Source: Sporobolomyces roseus (taxonomy: Eukaryota; Basidiomycota; Microbotryomycetes; Sporidiobolales; Sporidiobolaceae). From it: DNA of 64,000 nt. Shown one piece after another: positions 27,661 through 38,535 of the stretch. The translations under genes were made by a program, and so were the position numbers. Within the stretch, counting starts at the first letter, position 1. The number at the start of each line of letters is the position of its first letter. The stretch lies in NCBI GenBank assembly GCA_016617785.1, contig JADILM010000005.1:1116001-1180000 (forward strand), read 5' to 3'. The notes below the pieces were generated by a model that had not been told where the DNA came from, did no database searches, and saw nothing but the letters and a program-made list of their open reading frames with translations.

Positions 27661-29065
27661 TCAAGCGTCTATACGAGCTACTCTGAACACAATCCCCAAG
27701 ATCAACGCCAGTAAAGCTATAGGCAACACAACGAGTACCATCGCCAACAAACAAGGGAAACAAGGTCCACCTCCGTCACTCTCACTTTCTCCTGCTCGCC
27801 CTCTCCCCAACGAGCGATTTCGACGAGGTCTCCAATGTTCCCCTTCTTCCCTTATCTCGCGATGTCTTGCGTCAAGGTGTGTCGGATGAGCGTGGGATTG
27901 AAGTCGAGGAGGAAGGAAGTTGTTCTTTTGGATCAGAGGGAGTCCAGTTTTGTCGAAAGAGGGAAAATGAAAGTCGACGTCGATCGAGGGTTTATGGAAA
28001 GGTCGAAGATGCGGGTCTGGATTTGAGTAGGGATCATATTCATTGTAAAGATCGAAGGGGAGAGGCGAAGAGAGAGATTCTGAGCGAGAAGGAGAACGGG
28101 AAGGAGAGGGCGATGAGGAGAGAAATGAGAGAGGGCGACGATTTGGGCTTCGTCCTCGAATCAGGTTCGAAGCGCTCTGCGCGAGATGGCGGATTGTAGA
28201 CACTGTCTTCGCGACTCGCCCATTGAGCTTCAAGTCGCAGACCCTGAATCTCAGAAACGAGCGATTCGACTGACCTGGACCTTGGCCAACTTTCGTTCGA
28301 CTCCTGCATCTGCTATCTCCCCTGACAAACTCTGCTGCACGCGGCGAGGGAAGTAACGATCTGTTGTCTTCATCGCTCCCCTCCTCTTCTGCCGAGCTCG
28401 AATATTCGTAATCTCGTCTCGCCCTTCTCCCAGCTTCCAAGTCCCTTACACCGAATTCTTCGTCTGTGATGTGATGAGTTTCCGGGATTGGTGGATATGC
28501 GTGGCTGACTGGTTCGTCTTGCGACCCAACTCTCGTTCTGCTTCTCCTTTTCTCCCTCGTTTCCTCGCCGCTCCTCTGCCTCGATAGCCGGAGTCTCCCT
28601 TCAACGCTAACCTCTGCATCACTTCCCCGCTCTGGTGATTCTCCGCTAGGCCCGCCCTCATTCTCCCCCTCTTCAACCTCTCGAAGGAGTTTCTTCACCA
28701 GTTCAGGGTCCCGCTCGAGCTTGCTCAGTAGGTCGTGAAGCGGTGAACTCGATCTCTGACGAGTTGGCGAAGCTGGTGAGCGAGTTTGTGTTGCGTGAGG
28801 AGGTCGAGAGGGAGTCGTTGAGGTTGCTGAGGAAGAGGGCGAGCTCGACTGAGAATCGGACGAAATCGATCTAGCTTGTCGGGGCATCCCAAGAGCATCA
28901 GCAAGATCTCTCGAAGGCTTGTGAAAGAGGAGGAAGCCAGAATTGTCAAGAGGAATAACCTCTTCTCCAGCTCCGAAAGTTTCCGCGGCGAGCTGCAATT
29001 TCGCGATTTCATCATTTCAAGCGATGGTATTGAAGCATTTGCGAGGTATATACTGAGGAGAGCAT
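27661..29065 (-). CDS. Ser/Arg-rich protein with C-terminal membrane anchor
   Basis: About 450 residues, no recognised family. Most of the protein is low-complexity Ser/Arg/Glu (SSDSQSSSPSSSATSTTPS, RSPTRQRSSSPLHDLLSKLE), with one better-ordered stretch (LLSKLERDPELVKKLLREVE). The extreme C-terminus is one long hydrophobic helix after two cysteines (CFPCLLAMVLVVLPIALLAL), followed only by a few residues, so it looks tail-anchored. The long frame from about 28992 has no ATG. An intron from 29053 to about 28993 would join MLSS (ATG at 29065) to LAAETFGAGEEVIPLD in frame; this start is inferred. Stop complementary to 27661-27663. Confidence 0.6.
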
Positions 29066-29157
29066 GGGTATGGGTTGTAAGCGTAAAAGAGTGAATCTAG
29101 CAGTAGTCGCGAAGGGTTTGAGTTTTTGACAAGAGATGCTGGATTCGAAGAGCGAAA

Positions 29158-30716
29158 TCAACGACGAAGGACGAGTGGTGGGGAGGCTGATAGACTCACC
29201 TCTTCCCTAAGGTCCTTCCTATCGAATCCAAACTCGACTTTGATCCCTTTCTCTTTGAGCCAATTCAAGAGCTGAACTCCGATACTGTTCGTTTCGAGAT
29301 CGACTTTGCCTAGGTAGAGGAATCTAAAAGTCTTAAGGTTAGGCAAAGTGACGTGTGAGAGCGCTCTTGAGAGTGTCGCGAGTTGTATCTTGTCAGCGAA
29401 ACAAGTGTCGAAAGTGACGAGGGAAGGAGGAAGATTTGGGAGGAGAACGAAGAAATCTGGAGTTGAGCGACACCAATCTGTGAGAGATTCGAGGGCGGGA
29501 AGAGAGCCGATGCAGCTCAAGATGAGGTCACGGAGATCGAGGGAATGTTGGGTTTGGAAGGTGAGAACGAGGTGTTTGAGGGTGGAATGGGAAGAAAGGA
29601 AGAGGGAACGAGTGAGAGCGAGGGGGAAATAGGAACCGCCCAGAGTGAGATGGATGAGGTGGAAGGGAACGAGAAGAGGCATGGGATCGCAGAGACTACG
29701 GAAGCACTGAGAAAAGTCAGTAACAAAGCAATGTTTCCGTGTTTCATGCAATCGATAGACATTTTGCAATGAAGTACGAGTTGCTTGAGGTCTGAAGAAT
29801 GTAGAACCAGTGAGTCATGCCCTGCTGAAGACTGTCGGGGGTATAGAGACGCACCAACGAGGTTTTGAAAAACGAAGATCTTCGAACTGAGTCCTTGCAC
29901 GAAATCGATTCGAAGCTTTTCGAGCCCACGAGTCCTGAACAAGATATTCTCCGTTACAGAGTGTGAGACTTGTCCATAGCGACCGTCGATCTCGAGCGAG
30001 AGAATCGGGTATCGAGCCGTTGCCTCTGACTGAAGAATCGACGAAACGAGCGAAATCGAAAGTCGACGAGACGTAGCGTAGGATCATTGCGATGAGAGAT
30101 GTCATGAGGAGAGCGGAAGAGATTGAAAGAATCAGAAACGGATCATCTCGGGTAGGGGGGAAGGGTAGGGGAAGAACAGGAGGCGAGAAACGAGGAGGGA
30201 ACAGGGAAATCGAAACTGTCCCAAGGCGAGGAATTTCGGAAGTCAAAGTGAAGGAGGAAAGGAGGGTCAGCTCACCTGAGCCCATTGATTCGCCGCTGCC
30301 TGAGTCTTGATCACGACGTGCTGGCATAACATCTCCTGAGCCAATTCCATCCAATCTTTCGAAATCAAACTCGCAGAACATAAGACCTGATTCCTCGATT
30401 GCGAACTCGCTCTCTCGATTGCGTAATCCAATATCAACCTCCTGACTTCCTTGTGCAGTTTGGGCATCGTCAAGTTGACAAATGAGGGAGGTGTCATTTC
30501 CTGTTTCACTTTGAGCGATTCCTCTTCTACTTTGACCGATGAAGGACGAGGACTAGCATGGTCTGATCTGGGAAGGGTTGGCTGAACTGTAAAGTGCAAA
30601 GGCGAAGCCATGCGAGGGTAGATTGGAATAGGATAAAGTGGAGGAATCGTTGAAGAGCGTGAAGGTGGTTTGACTGAAACTGGGCGTTCTGGAATCGGTG
30701 GTCTGCTGTTGTTCAT
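29158..30716 (-). CDS. F-box-like protein
   Basis: Probable substrate adaptor of an SCF ubiquitin ligase. The start is the ATG at 30716 (MNNSRPPIPERPVSVKPP). After about 75 disordered residues, MPKLHKEVRRLILDYAIE ... CSASLISKDWMELAQEMLCQ has the helix pattern of an F-box. Downstream exons carry a leucine-rich, LRR-like series: RTRGLEKLRIDFVQGLS, LKQLVLHCK, LIHLTLGGSYFPLALTR, LKHLVLTFQTQ, LESLTDWCR and LKTFRFLYLGKV, and it ends in a WLKEKGIKVEFGF motif like those of the other F-box genes of this window. The exon structure between 30290 and 29990 is unclear: no splice choice I tried keeps one clean frame, so either an intron is longer than usual or the gene is damaged there. Stop complementary to 29158-29160. 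Confidence 0.55.
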
Positions 30717-30873
30717 GTCTGATAACTGTAATGCCGGCTAGCGTAGTAGTAGGGGTGTGCATTGAAGAGGATAAGCCGTGCTTCGCTCATTTGAGAAACT
30801 TGGGAGAATTTTTTCGAGAAAGTTGATTTGAGTGAACCGCTCCTCCCTCCTCCCTTACCCCAAACTATACAAC

Positions 30874-33778
30874 ATGGCTCCTATCTCTGCATCAAAAGCT
30901 AAGCGTCTTGAAGCAAAGGTGAGCCCTCATTCTCTTCTCTCTCTCCTTCACTCCCTTCCCCTTGAGGATAGCAGCTCATTCCCTTTCCATCTCCAACTCT
31001 CAACCTCACACCGCCACCCCTTCACCATCTTGAATCTATGCGCTAATCTATGTGAATTTGTGTGAACAGGCTGCTAAAGCCGCTTCAGAAGGCAAATCCA
31101 TCTCGAGCAAATCTTCCAAAGCCAACTCGATTTCTACCACCCCTACCACCGTTGGTGAATCAGATGCTCTCGGGACCGATGCCATGAAGAAGCTCGCACT
31201 CGCTACCGATCGATCCGGTTCAGGTGTCCTCTCGTCCGACAAGCAGTCCCGAGATATCCACATCGAATCTTACTCCCTTTCTTTCCACGGTCGTCTCTTG
31301 ATCGAAAACGCAGACTTCTCTCTCAATTACGGTCAAAGGTGAGTCGCTATCCTACTGAATAGAGAAGAGTGGGAGCTGATCACGTTTCCCCTTCGCAGGT
31401 ACGGTCTTCTCGGTGAAAACGGATCTGGAAAGGTATGTCAAGAGAATGGGATGAGAGTAGGAACTGAACAGGGCTGATACCATTCTTCCGCCCAGACTAC
31501 TTTCCTCGAATCGCTCGCCAACCGAGATGTCGAGATTCCCGAGCACGTCGATGTAAATCCTCAATTTTCATTTTCGAACTCTTCCCAAAACTCGACTGAT
31601 CTCGACGTTTCTCTCGCAGATCTACCTCGTTCAAGGAGAGGCTGAACCTTCCGACATGAACGCCCTCGACTTCATCGTTCAATCCGCCAAGGACAAGGCT
31701 GACCGACTCGAGAGGGAGTACGACGAGATGATGTCTGCCGACTCTATCGACGAAATCGCCCTTCAACTCAAACTCGAAGAACTTGAGGACCTCGACCCTT
31801 CAACTTTCGAATCGAAAGCTGGTGCGATCCTTCACGGACTCGGTTTCTCGACCGAGATGATGAAGAGGGCTACCAAGGATATGTCTGGAGGATGGAGGAT
31901 GCGTGTTGCGCTCGCCAAGGCTCTGACTATTCGACCTCACTTGCTTCTTCTCGACGAACCTACCAATCATTTGGGTGAGTCGCTGCGGAATCTCAGAAAT
32001 CGAGGTTGACGAGATACTGATTCTCTTTACATGGTCTCACAGATCTCGAGGCTGTCGTATGGCTTGAAGCTTACCTCGCTCAATACTCTCAAATTCTCGT
32101 CTTCACTTCCCACTCGCAAGATTTCATGGATACCGTCTGCACCAACATTCTCGATTTGACCATGGGCCGAAAGTTCTTGACCTACGGTGGTAACTACTCG
32201 ACCTACGTCCGAACTAAGGAGGAGAACGATACCAATCAAATGAAGGCTTACCAGAAGCAACAAGATGAGATCAAGCACATCAAGGAGTGCGTAGTCTTTC
32301 CTTTCGCTTCCTCTTCCGATTCGCCCGGAAACTGACCTCGTTTTGTTGCGTTCAGTTTCATCGCTTCCGCCGGTACTTACGCCAATTTGGTCAAGCAAGC
32401 CAAGTCGAAGCAAAAGATTATCGACAAGATGGAGGCTGCTGGTTTCATCGAGCCTATCCACAAACCCAAGGATCTCCTTTTCAACTTCGAAGATGTCAAG
32501 AAGCTCCCTCCTCCTATTATCGCTTTCAACGATGTCGCTTTCTCGTACGATGGAAAGAAGGAGAACGCTCTTTACAAGGATCTCTCTTTCGGTATCGAGT
32601 GAGTTTCATCGTCGTATCAGATCTGCGAAAGTCTAGAAACTGATGTGAAAATTTGTATTCACAGCATGGACTCTCGTATCGCTATCGTCGGACAAAACGG
32701 TACCGGAAAGTCAACCCTCCTCAACCTGATTACTTCCGACCTCCAACCTATCGCCGGAACTGTTCAACGACACTCTGCTCTCAAACTCGCCAAGTACTCT
32801 CAACATTCCGCCGACCAACTTCCTTACGACCAATCCCCTCTCGAATACTTCGAAACCAAGTTCAAGGCGAAGCACCCTGACAAGGACGTTCAATTCTGGA
32901 GGTCTTGCATCGGTCGATTCGGTATCTCTGGATCTCACCAAACTTCTCCTATCCGACAACTTTCCGACGGTTTGAGGAATCGAGTCGTTTTCGCTCAACT
33001 CGCTCTCGAACGACCCGACATCCTCCTTCTCGATGAGCCCACTAACCATTTGGTGTGTTTCCACTCTCTTTTCCTGTTTGTTCGCTTCGAGCTAAACCTT
33101 TTATTCGTCTCTTCCAGGATATGGGTTCCATCGATGCCCTCGCGAAAGCGATCAAGGCGTTCTCTGGAGGAGTCGTGATCGTTTCTCACGATTTCCGATT
33201 GATCAGTCAAGTTGCGGAACAACTGTGGGAGTACGTTCGGACCTTCACTTTATGGTTGAGGGGGTGAAAGGGAGGAAGTGGTCGAAGAAGCGAAGGACGA
33301 TGCTATAACACACCGAGTCGAGTTGGAGTCGAGAGACTCGGAGGTTGTTGTAGCGTCGTCGTCGTCGTCGTTTCCTCTCGATTACTTCCTTTCCCTCTCC
33401 AACGCTTCTTGCACCCTTCCCGATCAGCCGCACTGACCCTCTTGCACTTCCTTCCAACAGAGTCAAGGATCGAAAGATCGTCGATTTGTCAAAGGTAAGC
33501 TACAGGATCCCTTTTCGAAGATAGAACTTTGCAGCTTTTTCGCAAAGTTTCGAAAATCTCGAAGTGAGAACTAACTCTATCTTTCGCCGTCTCATAGTCC
33601 GACATCACTATCACTCAATACAAGGCTATCCTTGCCAAGAACTCCATGGTGAGCCCTCACTCTCTCTTTCTATAACTCGCCCTTCTGTAGCAAAGCTCAC
33701 CCTTCGTCTGCTTCTGAATAGGCACAAATCGAACGAGCGCAACTCATGTCGAAACAAAATGGCAAGATCAACGCCTAA
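30874..33778 (+). CDS. ARB1: ABCF ATPase ARB1 (ABCF2-like), ribosome biogenesis
   Basis: A soluble twin-ATPase that shuttles between cytosol and nucleus and is required for 40S and 60S maturation. The start is the ATG at 30874 ([20 protein letters not shown]). Domain 1 has Walker [19 protein letters not shown], signature [15 protein letters not shown] and Walker [21 protein letters not shown] (across an intron). Domain 2 has Walker [16 protein letters not shown], a signature with [15 protein letters not shown] (Gly-to-Asp in the second position, as is usual in ARB1) and [20 protein letters not shown]. The end is [15 protein letters not shown], then [18 protein letters not shown]. About ten introns; the intron at 33231-33460 (230 nt) is far longer than the others. 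The last part from 33188 is duplicated in inverted orientation at 38536-39339. Confidence 0.95.
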
Positions 33779-34008
33779 TACCTCCTCTCTCTTTCTCTTG
33801 CTATATACAGTCGTCTCTACTCTACGTTTTTGTGTATCTTCTTCTTGTCACTATTACTTCTTCGTAACCTTCTCTCTCTCTCTTCCCTCTCTCACTCTAC
33901 CTCGATACTCGTCGCATCGTGCATTACCCCTCCTCTACACCCTCCCTCTCTTCGTCAGGTTACCCCTACAATGCTGCTATAGACAGACTCTCTCTCAAAT
34001 CTCGCAGA
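33188..34008 (+). repeat. Inverted repeat arm 1 (in-gene ARB1 tail)
   Basis: About 821 bp from inside an ARB1 exon (ACGATTTCCGATTG...) through the last three introns, the stop codon and about 230 bp of 3' flank ending ...AATCTCGCAGA. It matches the reverse complement of 38536-39339. Coding parts and the 3' UTR are nearly identical; the middle of the long intron is diverged. Confidence 0.93.
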
Positions 34009-34305
34009 TTCATTGGCAATCTCGCTTCTTTGCGAGATGCTCCGGTATGGCAAGCAGTCGTCACGGCTGACGCGCCCGTATACTCCTGATCGTAGGACGT
34101 ACACACGACCGACGCGGGATCTGCTCGAAGCCGCATGAGAATCGACGTTTAAGACGAGATTCGCAATCTCTGGCTTTTTGCCAGCTTTCAAACCGGAAAC
34201 CTTCCCTCGCATGTCGGAAGCGAGAGACTGTTCCGAGAGCTAGACAAGTATCAATTCATTCGAAAGGGACAAAAACACGATAGGCCAAACGAACGAAATT
34301 CGAGC
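34009..34305. other. Spacer right of the ARB1 repeat
   Basis: About 300 bp without a recognisable gene. It includes a short imperfect palindrome near 34020-34040 (CAATCTCGCTTCTTTGCGAGATG). No other feature seen. Confidence 0.4.
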
Positions 34306-34803
34306 TCAAAAACGACCGTGATAATCACTTCCTCCCTTCATCGCTTGGTCTCTTGCCATAGGTACAAAGCAGCTCCTCTTGTCCATAGACCACTGCCCAC
34401 CACGTTGTTTGAGCTTTTCGACAATTTGATCGGGTTTGTAGTTGGACTCGATTTGGCCAAAACCATTGACAACCTGTTCGAGCCGAGACAGAATAAGCCA
34501 GGTACAATCCCAAATTCAGAACCTTGAAGTAGACCTTGAAGTAAACCTTGAAGTGAAGACAGCCTACCTTAGTCCAGCTGAGGTGCTCCAGGATCTTCTT
34601 CAGCTTCGAGAGAACCTCCAAATTCTCCAGGTTCTTCCAGCGATCGTTCTCGTTGATGAGTGCGGTCACCAAGTCACGCTTCCATTTAATAAGGCTGTAA
34701 GATCGGCACCCTGCGCTTGAGCCGCGTCGAGGATTGGATTCACCAGCTTGAGCAGCATTCCCTTACACTCTAACTTCTCGTCGCTGTCGTAAACGAGTGG
34801 CAT
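34306..34803 (-). CDS. Uncertain gene or pseudogene with helical domain
   Basis: Not a recognised family. An ATG at 34803 opens MPLVYDSDEKLECKGMLLKL, then helical text NPILDAAQAQGADLTALL. About 34670 the frame stops, but the +1 frame continues with KRDLVTALINENDRWKNLEN and LEVLSKLKKILEHLSWTK. Either a small intron (for example GTAAGG from about 34762 to GCGCAG at about 34716) joins them, or one indel has broken a gene. An intron GTAGGC...GAACAG (about 34565-34472) then joins to VVNGFGQIESNYKPDQIVEK and QRGGQWSMDKRSCFVPMARD, ending with TGA complementary to 34306-34308. Upstream exon-like text (SSMSAERLFISGRRRRLLD) lies at about 35000-34900. Coherent amphipathic segments argue for a real origin; current function is doubtful. 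Confidence 0.4.
34524..34556. repeat. Short tandem repeat, ACCTTGAAGTA unit
   Basis: Three head-to-tail copies of an 11-12 bp unit (ACCTTGAAGTAG / ACCTTGAAGTAA / ACCTTGAAGTGA). It lies in the presumed intron of the uncertain minus-strand gene. Confidence 0.75.
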
Positions 34804-35186
34804 TGCTGACTTACGATGCTGTTGAGATGTTTCTGGAGAGGAAAAAGAGGGAGGAGCAGTCAGCCGGTCAGGACTCAAGAAATGCATTGACCTGAGATGC
34901 GGGTTTAGACGTGTCCAACAGCCGTCGCCGCCGACCGGAGATGAAGAGACGTTCGGCGGACATCGAAGAAGTACGCCGAGAAAGTACGGGGGCTCTGTGA
35001 CGATATCTGTAGGAGGAAGTGGCAAAGAAGCTCGAGATGAGGAGAAGAGAAGGGATCGTACTCACTCGATCAGACGCACGAGTGCCACGCTTGATATAGC
35101 CTTGGAGCTGAGCGGTGACCGGTGAAGCTGTGATGAGAAACAGTAAGGCAGAAACACTCTAAGAAAGTTGCCAGAATCTGCCGAAG

Positions 35187-35348
35187 ATGCAAAAACAAGC
35201 CGTGGAAGCGGTCAAGCTGCATTCGATCGCTGCACGAGCTCATACTCCCGAAGAGCAGCTCCGACAATTGGAAGGCGAGATGCAAGCGTTTTCTTCGTTT
35301 CTTCGAGCGCGTCTAATCAAGCGATTTACTCCAAGCCATTCTGAGTGA
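35187..35348 (+). other. Small open frame, possible coiled-coil peptide
   Basis: ATG to TGA, 53 codons, with coherent charged and helical text (MQKQAVEAVKLHSIAARAHT, then PEEQLRQLEGEMQAF). It overlaps the 3' end of F-box copy F1-A on the other strand. It could be an exon of a lost gene or chance. Confidence 0.25.
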
Positions 35349-36475
35349 TCGTCCTGCCCCGTCCTTTACGTTCTTTTCCTGTTGAGAAGCGCTGGAATCA
35401 AGACTGCTCGATTCAGCTATGGAGGCAAAAGAGATCCACGTACAGAGATTGTCCCAAAGATTCCAAAGTTCACCGAAAGTCAACCTGATTCCCTTCCCTC
35501 GACACAAGCATCTCAAGGCGCTTCGATCAAGCTCCCCATCGAGTACGACAAGTCTTCCAAAATTGAGTAGTTTGAGAGCAGTGTTGTCCGGCAGAGCGTG
35601 GACAATCGGAGATGGCCGCCAGATTAACTGCTCAATCGAGAGGCGACGAAGGTTCGGAGGAAGTGGTAGTTGCAATACACTTACGATACCGTCTGTGGTC
35701 GTTTCAGGCAAAGAGGAGTCGTAGACTAGAGTGGTGAGGTGACTGAACTGATGAACTGCGTCGTAGAGCTCCTGAGGCGAGAGGGAGGAGTCGTAAAGGT
35801 GCAATGTAGCGATGTTTGGGAATTCCTTGAACAAAGGAGCTGCTGAGAGGTGAATTCCGATTGCACGCAGAGACGCCTTGGAGTTGGCAAGGATCGAATC
35901 GACGAAGTTGCGTTCTAGCTTGTGCGTGTCGAAACTCTCTAATGCGGGAGCGAGCGAGCGAGAATGAGGGAGTATTCCCTGTGTCCATTGATCATCTAGG
36001 TCGACGTGGACCGAGAGCTTGATTGAAATCCCTGCCGCTACCCGGGACTCCTTGGTTTGGGCGAAAACCGACTCGAGTTCATTCGGAGGGTAGTGCCAGG
36101 AAGTAAGGACGAGAAGACTGAGATCGGTGCAGAGTAGCAACAAATGGGCGACGAGGTTGGTACTCATGTCTTGAGACGGCTTGCGAACCGTATCGCCCCG
36201 AATCAAGACTTTTATTACCAGAGTCCGCAGGAGTCGATTCGAACGGAGTACTGCGAGAGCATCACGTGACGTCTCGGTCGCTGCTGGTGTTGAGCACAGG
36301 GCGTAGGCGTTTATCGGAGCGTGGTATTCGAGCTGAACGAACTGGTAGAGTCTGGTGCGAGCGAAGGGGAGGAAAGATCGACAAGCGAGGGCAATCTGAG
36401 TGAGGTCGTGATGCGAGAAGGCACCTGATCGAATCACGGTGAGAGAAGTAATTCGGTGGGAAGGGTAAAGATCAT
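35313..36475 (-). pseudogene. F-box gene F1, copy A (5' frameshift)
   Basis: Related to the intact gene at 61359-62447 over its whole length (compare FARTRLYQFVQLEYHAPINA with FARTRLYQFIQLEYSTRING, and RGKGIRLTFGELWNLWDNLC with QEKGIRLTFGGIWNLWDLLC). The matching ATG is at 36475 and opens MIFTLPTELLLSP, but reaches a TGA a few codons on; the main frame, from about 36437, has no ATG and lacks part of the F-box. Relative to copy B the region between TTACTTCTC and GCATCACGAC differs by two bases in length, which explains the shift. About 370 codons remain open, so breakage is recent or a small unseen exon supplies the start. A GTACGT donor follows NLWDNL, as in the related genes. It is divergent from F2-A, sharing a 650-bp promoter. 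Confidence 0.7.
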
Positions 36476-37127
36476 TCTGAAGAGGTAGAGAGGCAACGGA
36501 ACTTGAGAGATTGAGTCAGCTTCAGCCGAAACGCGATGAAGCCTACCAGAGATAACTCACTGCTAGGTTCTGAAGACTGCGACTTGAGTATGGAGCTGAC
36601 TGGAGCCTGCCTGGAAGGGAGTTAAGGGAGTTGAAACGATGGAAAGATGAAGAGAAAAGGAGATTTTGAGGAGTTGTGAGCTCGAGCTGACACTTGCTAA
36701 TAGTCGAGTAGGTGTATCTTGTACTTCTGAGCTAGCTAGTAATCAATTCGAGTCAAGTCGAGTGGAGTGGAGGAAGTCAACTTCGAAGAGAGCAGTTGGT
36801 TCCGACACTTCACCTCGATCTCGCAAAACGACCTCAAGAGCAACGTACAATACCCTCAGAGCTATTTCGCTTCCCTCCAACTCAGCCGAAACGTCTCCCG
36901 CGCTTTCCTCGTCAAACACCACTTCTTTTCTTGAACACTCGTTCTCTTCTTTCGAACGCAAGACGAGACGTACGCAGCTCCTAAACAGATCATATAGACT
37001 ACTCTTATTATACTGTGAGCCCCGTCTCTCGAAATGACGTCTACCCTTTCGTTGATCGAGGATTCTCTACGTTTCTGTAGCCTCGACTCTCTCTCGTTCC
37101 AGTTCTCTCCACCAAGTCCACTTCATC
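36476..37127. promoter_or_regulatory. Shared divergent promoter of F1-A and F2-A
   Basis: A 652-bp gap between divergent F-box genes. It resembles the reverse complement of 60678-61358, including the segments GTAGGTGTATCTTGTACTTC and CGAGTCAAGTCGAGTGGAG, so the promoter was duplicated with the genes. No binding site is recognised. Confidence 0.6.
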
Positions 37128-38186
37128 ATGTCCTCATCTCTCCCCTTCGATATTCTCCAAACGATCATCGACAAGGTAGACGACAAGAATACTCTCGCTT
37201 CCTGTTGTCTAGCCTCGAAAACGCTCCTCGACATCGCTCAAACCCTCCTTCATCGCAGCTTCAAAGTCACCATCCGTGAACGTAGAGACGAAGACTCCGA
37301 CGACGATTCTGAAGGAGGAGGCTCGTCCGACGAAAGTGATTCCTACGAGGTATCGCAGTATTCCGTAGCGTACCTTCGAACACTCACGCAGTATCCGCGT
37401 CTAGGAGGCTATGTACACGACTTGACCATTCATGGACAGCGAAGGTTGGATCGAGATCGGTACACCCGCACAGAAGGCCCCGTCCACTTCCTTCGACGAG
37501 CGCTCGCGCTGGCCACAAAACTGAAGAACGTCACGCTCGATAGTCCAGTCCTCCTTCATGATCTGGACAGCACCATACGTAGGCTTCAGCTGATGGGGCT
37601 GCGACTTCCCGCCTTTCACCTTGTGTTTCTCGGGACTTCCTTATTCGTAACAAAGATCCGACCTCTCAATGTATTATACCGAAGCCTGACAACGGACGAC
37701 TACTTCCTTTGCCAACAAGTAGAGCTCAGTAGGGCTTTCAGTTCCATCAACACTGTCGAATTCGATTGCTCCACCAAATATGGCCGCTTCTCCCTCTCGC
37801 GATTCCGAGCAATTCAAACTCTCGAACTTCACGCCGCCACTTCTCGGCGATACAATCGAATCACGCTGTCTCCTCCTCAGAAATCTCGCATTCTACACGA
37901 CTCCCTCTCCCACTCGTCAACTCTCTAAACCGTCATTATCTCCGGTTCTCCCTGCCCAGCTCTAGACCAAATGCTCTCCCCCTCCGGAATCATCGAATCC
38001 TTCCCTCCTACTGTTGCTACCTTATCGATCAACGCCAAAACTAATATCGACACCCTGGTTGATCTCGTCCAAAGTCTCCCTCTGTCGACCGGAATCAAAA
38101 CGCTCAAGATTCGATCGATCGAAGGGGATCTGACGGAGCTGTGGAAGGTATGTCAGAAGAGGGAGATCAGATTATGCTCAGTTTGA
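37128..38186 (+). pseudogene. F-box gene F2, copy A (one in-frame stop)
   Basis: ATG at 37128 opens an F-box (SSLPFDILQTIIDKVDD, SCCLASKTLLDIAQTLLHRS), followed by an acidic linker (DEDSDDDSEGGGSSDESDS) and LRR-like text (GGYVHDLTIHGQRRLDRD, LATKLKNVTLDSPVLLHDLD, FRAIQTLELHAA). A TAA at 37926-37928 stops it after 266 residues. The same frame then goes on (ISGSPCP, ATLSINAKTNIDTLVDLV, GIKTLKIRSIEGDL, VCQKREIRLCSV) to a TGA at 38184-38186. At the homologous place copy B has GAA, with no length change, so the stop is a point mutation. The truncated protein might still work: the F-box and most repeats precede the stop. Confidence 0.75.
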
Positions 38187-38535
38187 TCCGGATGTCGGGT
38201 GAAGTAGGTCAATCTCCCTACCTTGAATCAACGTAGAGAGACGCTAACATACTCCTCGGTTCTCAGTTCGGAGAACAGCCAGGAAGCCTCGAAGTCTTGT
38301 CGACCGGTGAGTGAGCGGGACGTTACGCGGAGGCAAGAAGTCTGTGTATGGGCGCAAACGAAGAGTAGACGCAGTTTCGAGGAGATCGTGCAATCACTCT
38401 TTATTTAGCCTACTGTACATCACTCGCTCGTATTTCTCCGAGGTAGAAACAGCGACGACGAGCAGGAGATGGTGCATGGGACGACTCGCTCGTGAGGTTC
38501 GATCACATCTCTCCTCCGAAGAAGATCGAACGAGT
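38187..38535. other. Spacer between F2-A and the ARB1-tail copy
   Basis: About 350 bp without a gene. The first part resembles the flank of F2 in block B; the rest shows nothing recognisable. Confidence 0.4.

Noticed and set aside
33355..33375. CGT trinucleotide run as a functional element
   Set aside because: Short microsatellite inside an intron, also present in the inverted copy (39175-39195). No evidence of function.
33564..34070. 169-codon plus-strand frame after ARB1 (and its match at 38562-38981)
   Set aside because: Out-of-frame reading of the ARB1 last exons and 3' UTR; its presence in both places only reflects the inverted duplication.
34009..38535. DNA between the ARB1-tail inverted repeats as a transposon with long terminal inverted repeats
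   Set aside because: The 'arms' are gene tails, one still part of a working gene, no transposase is present between them, and the content is F-box genes that belong to the duplicated block.
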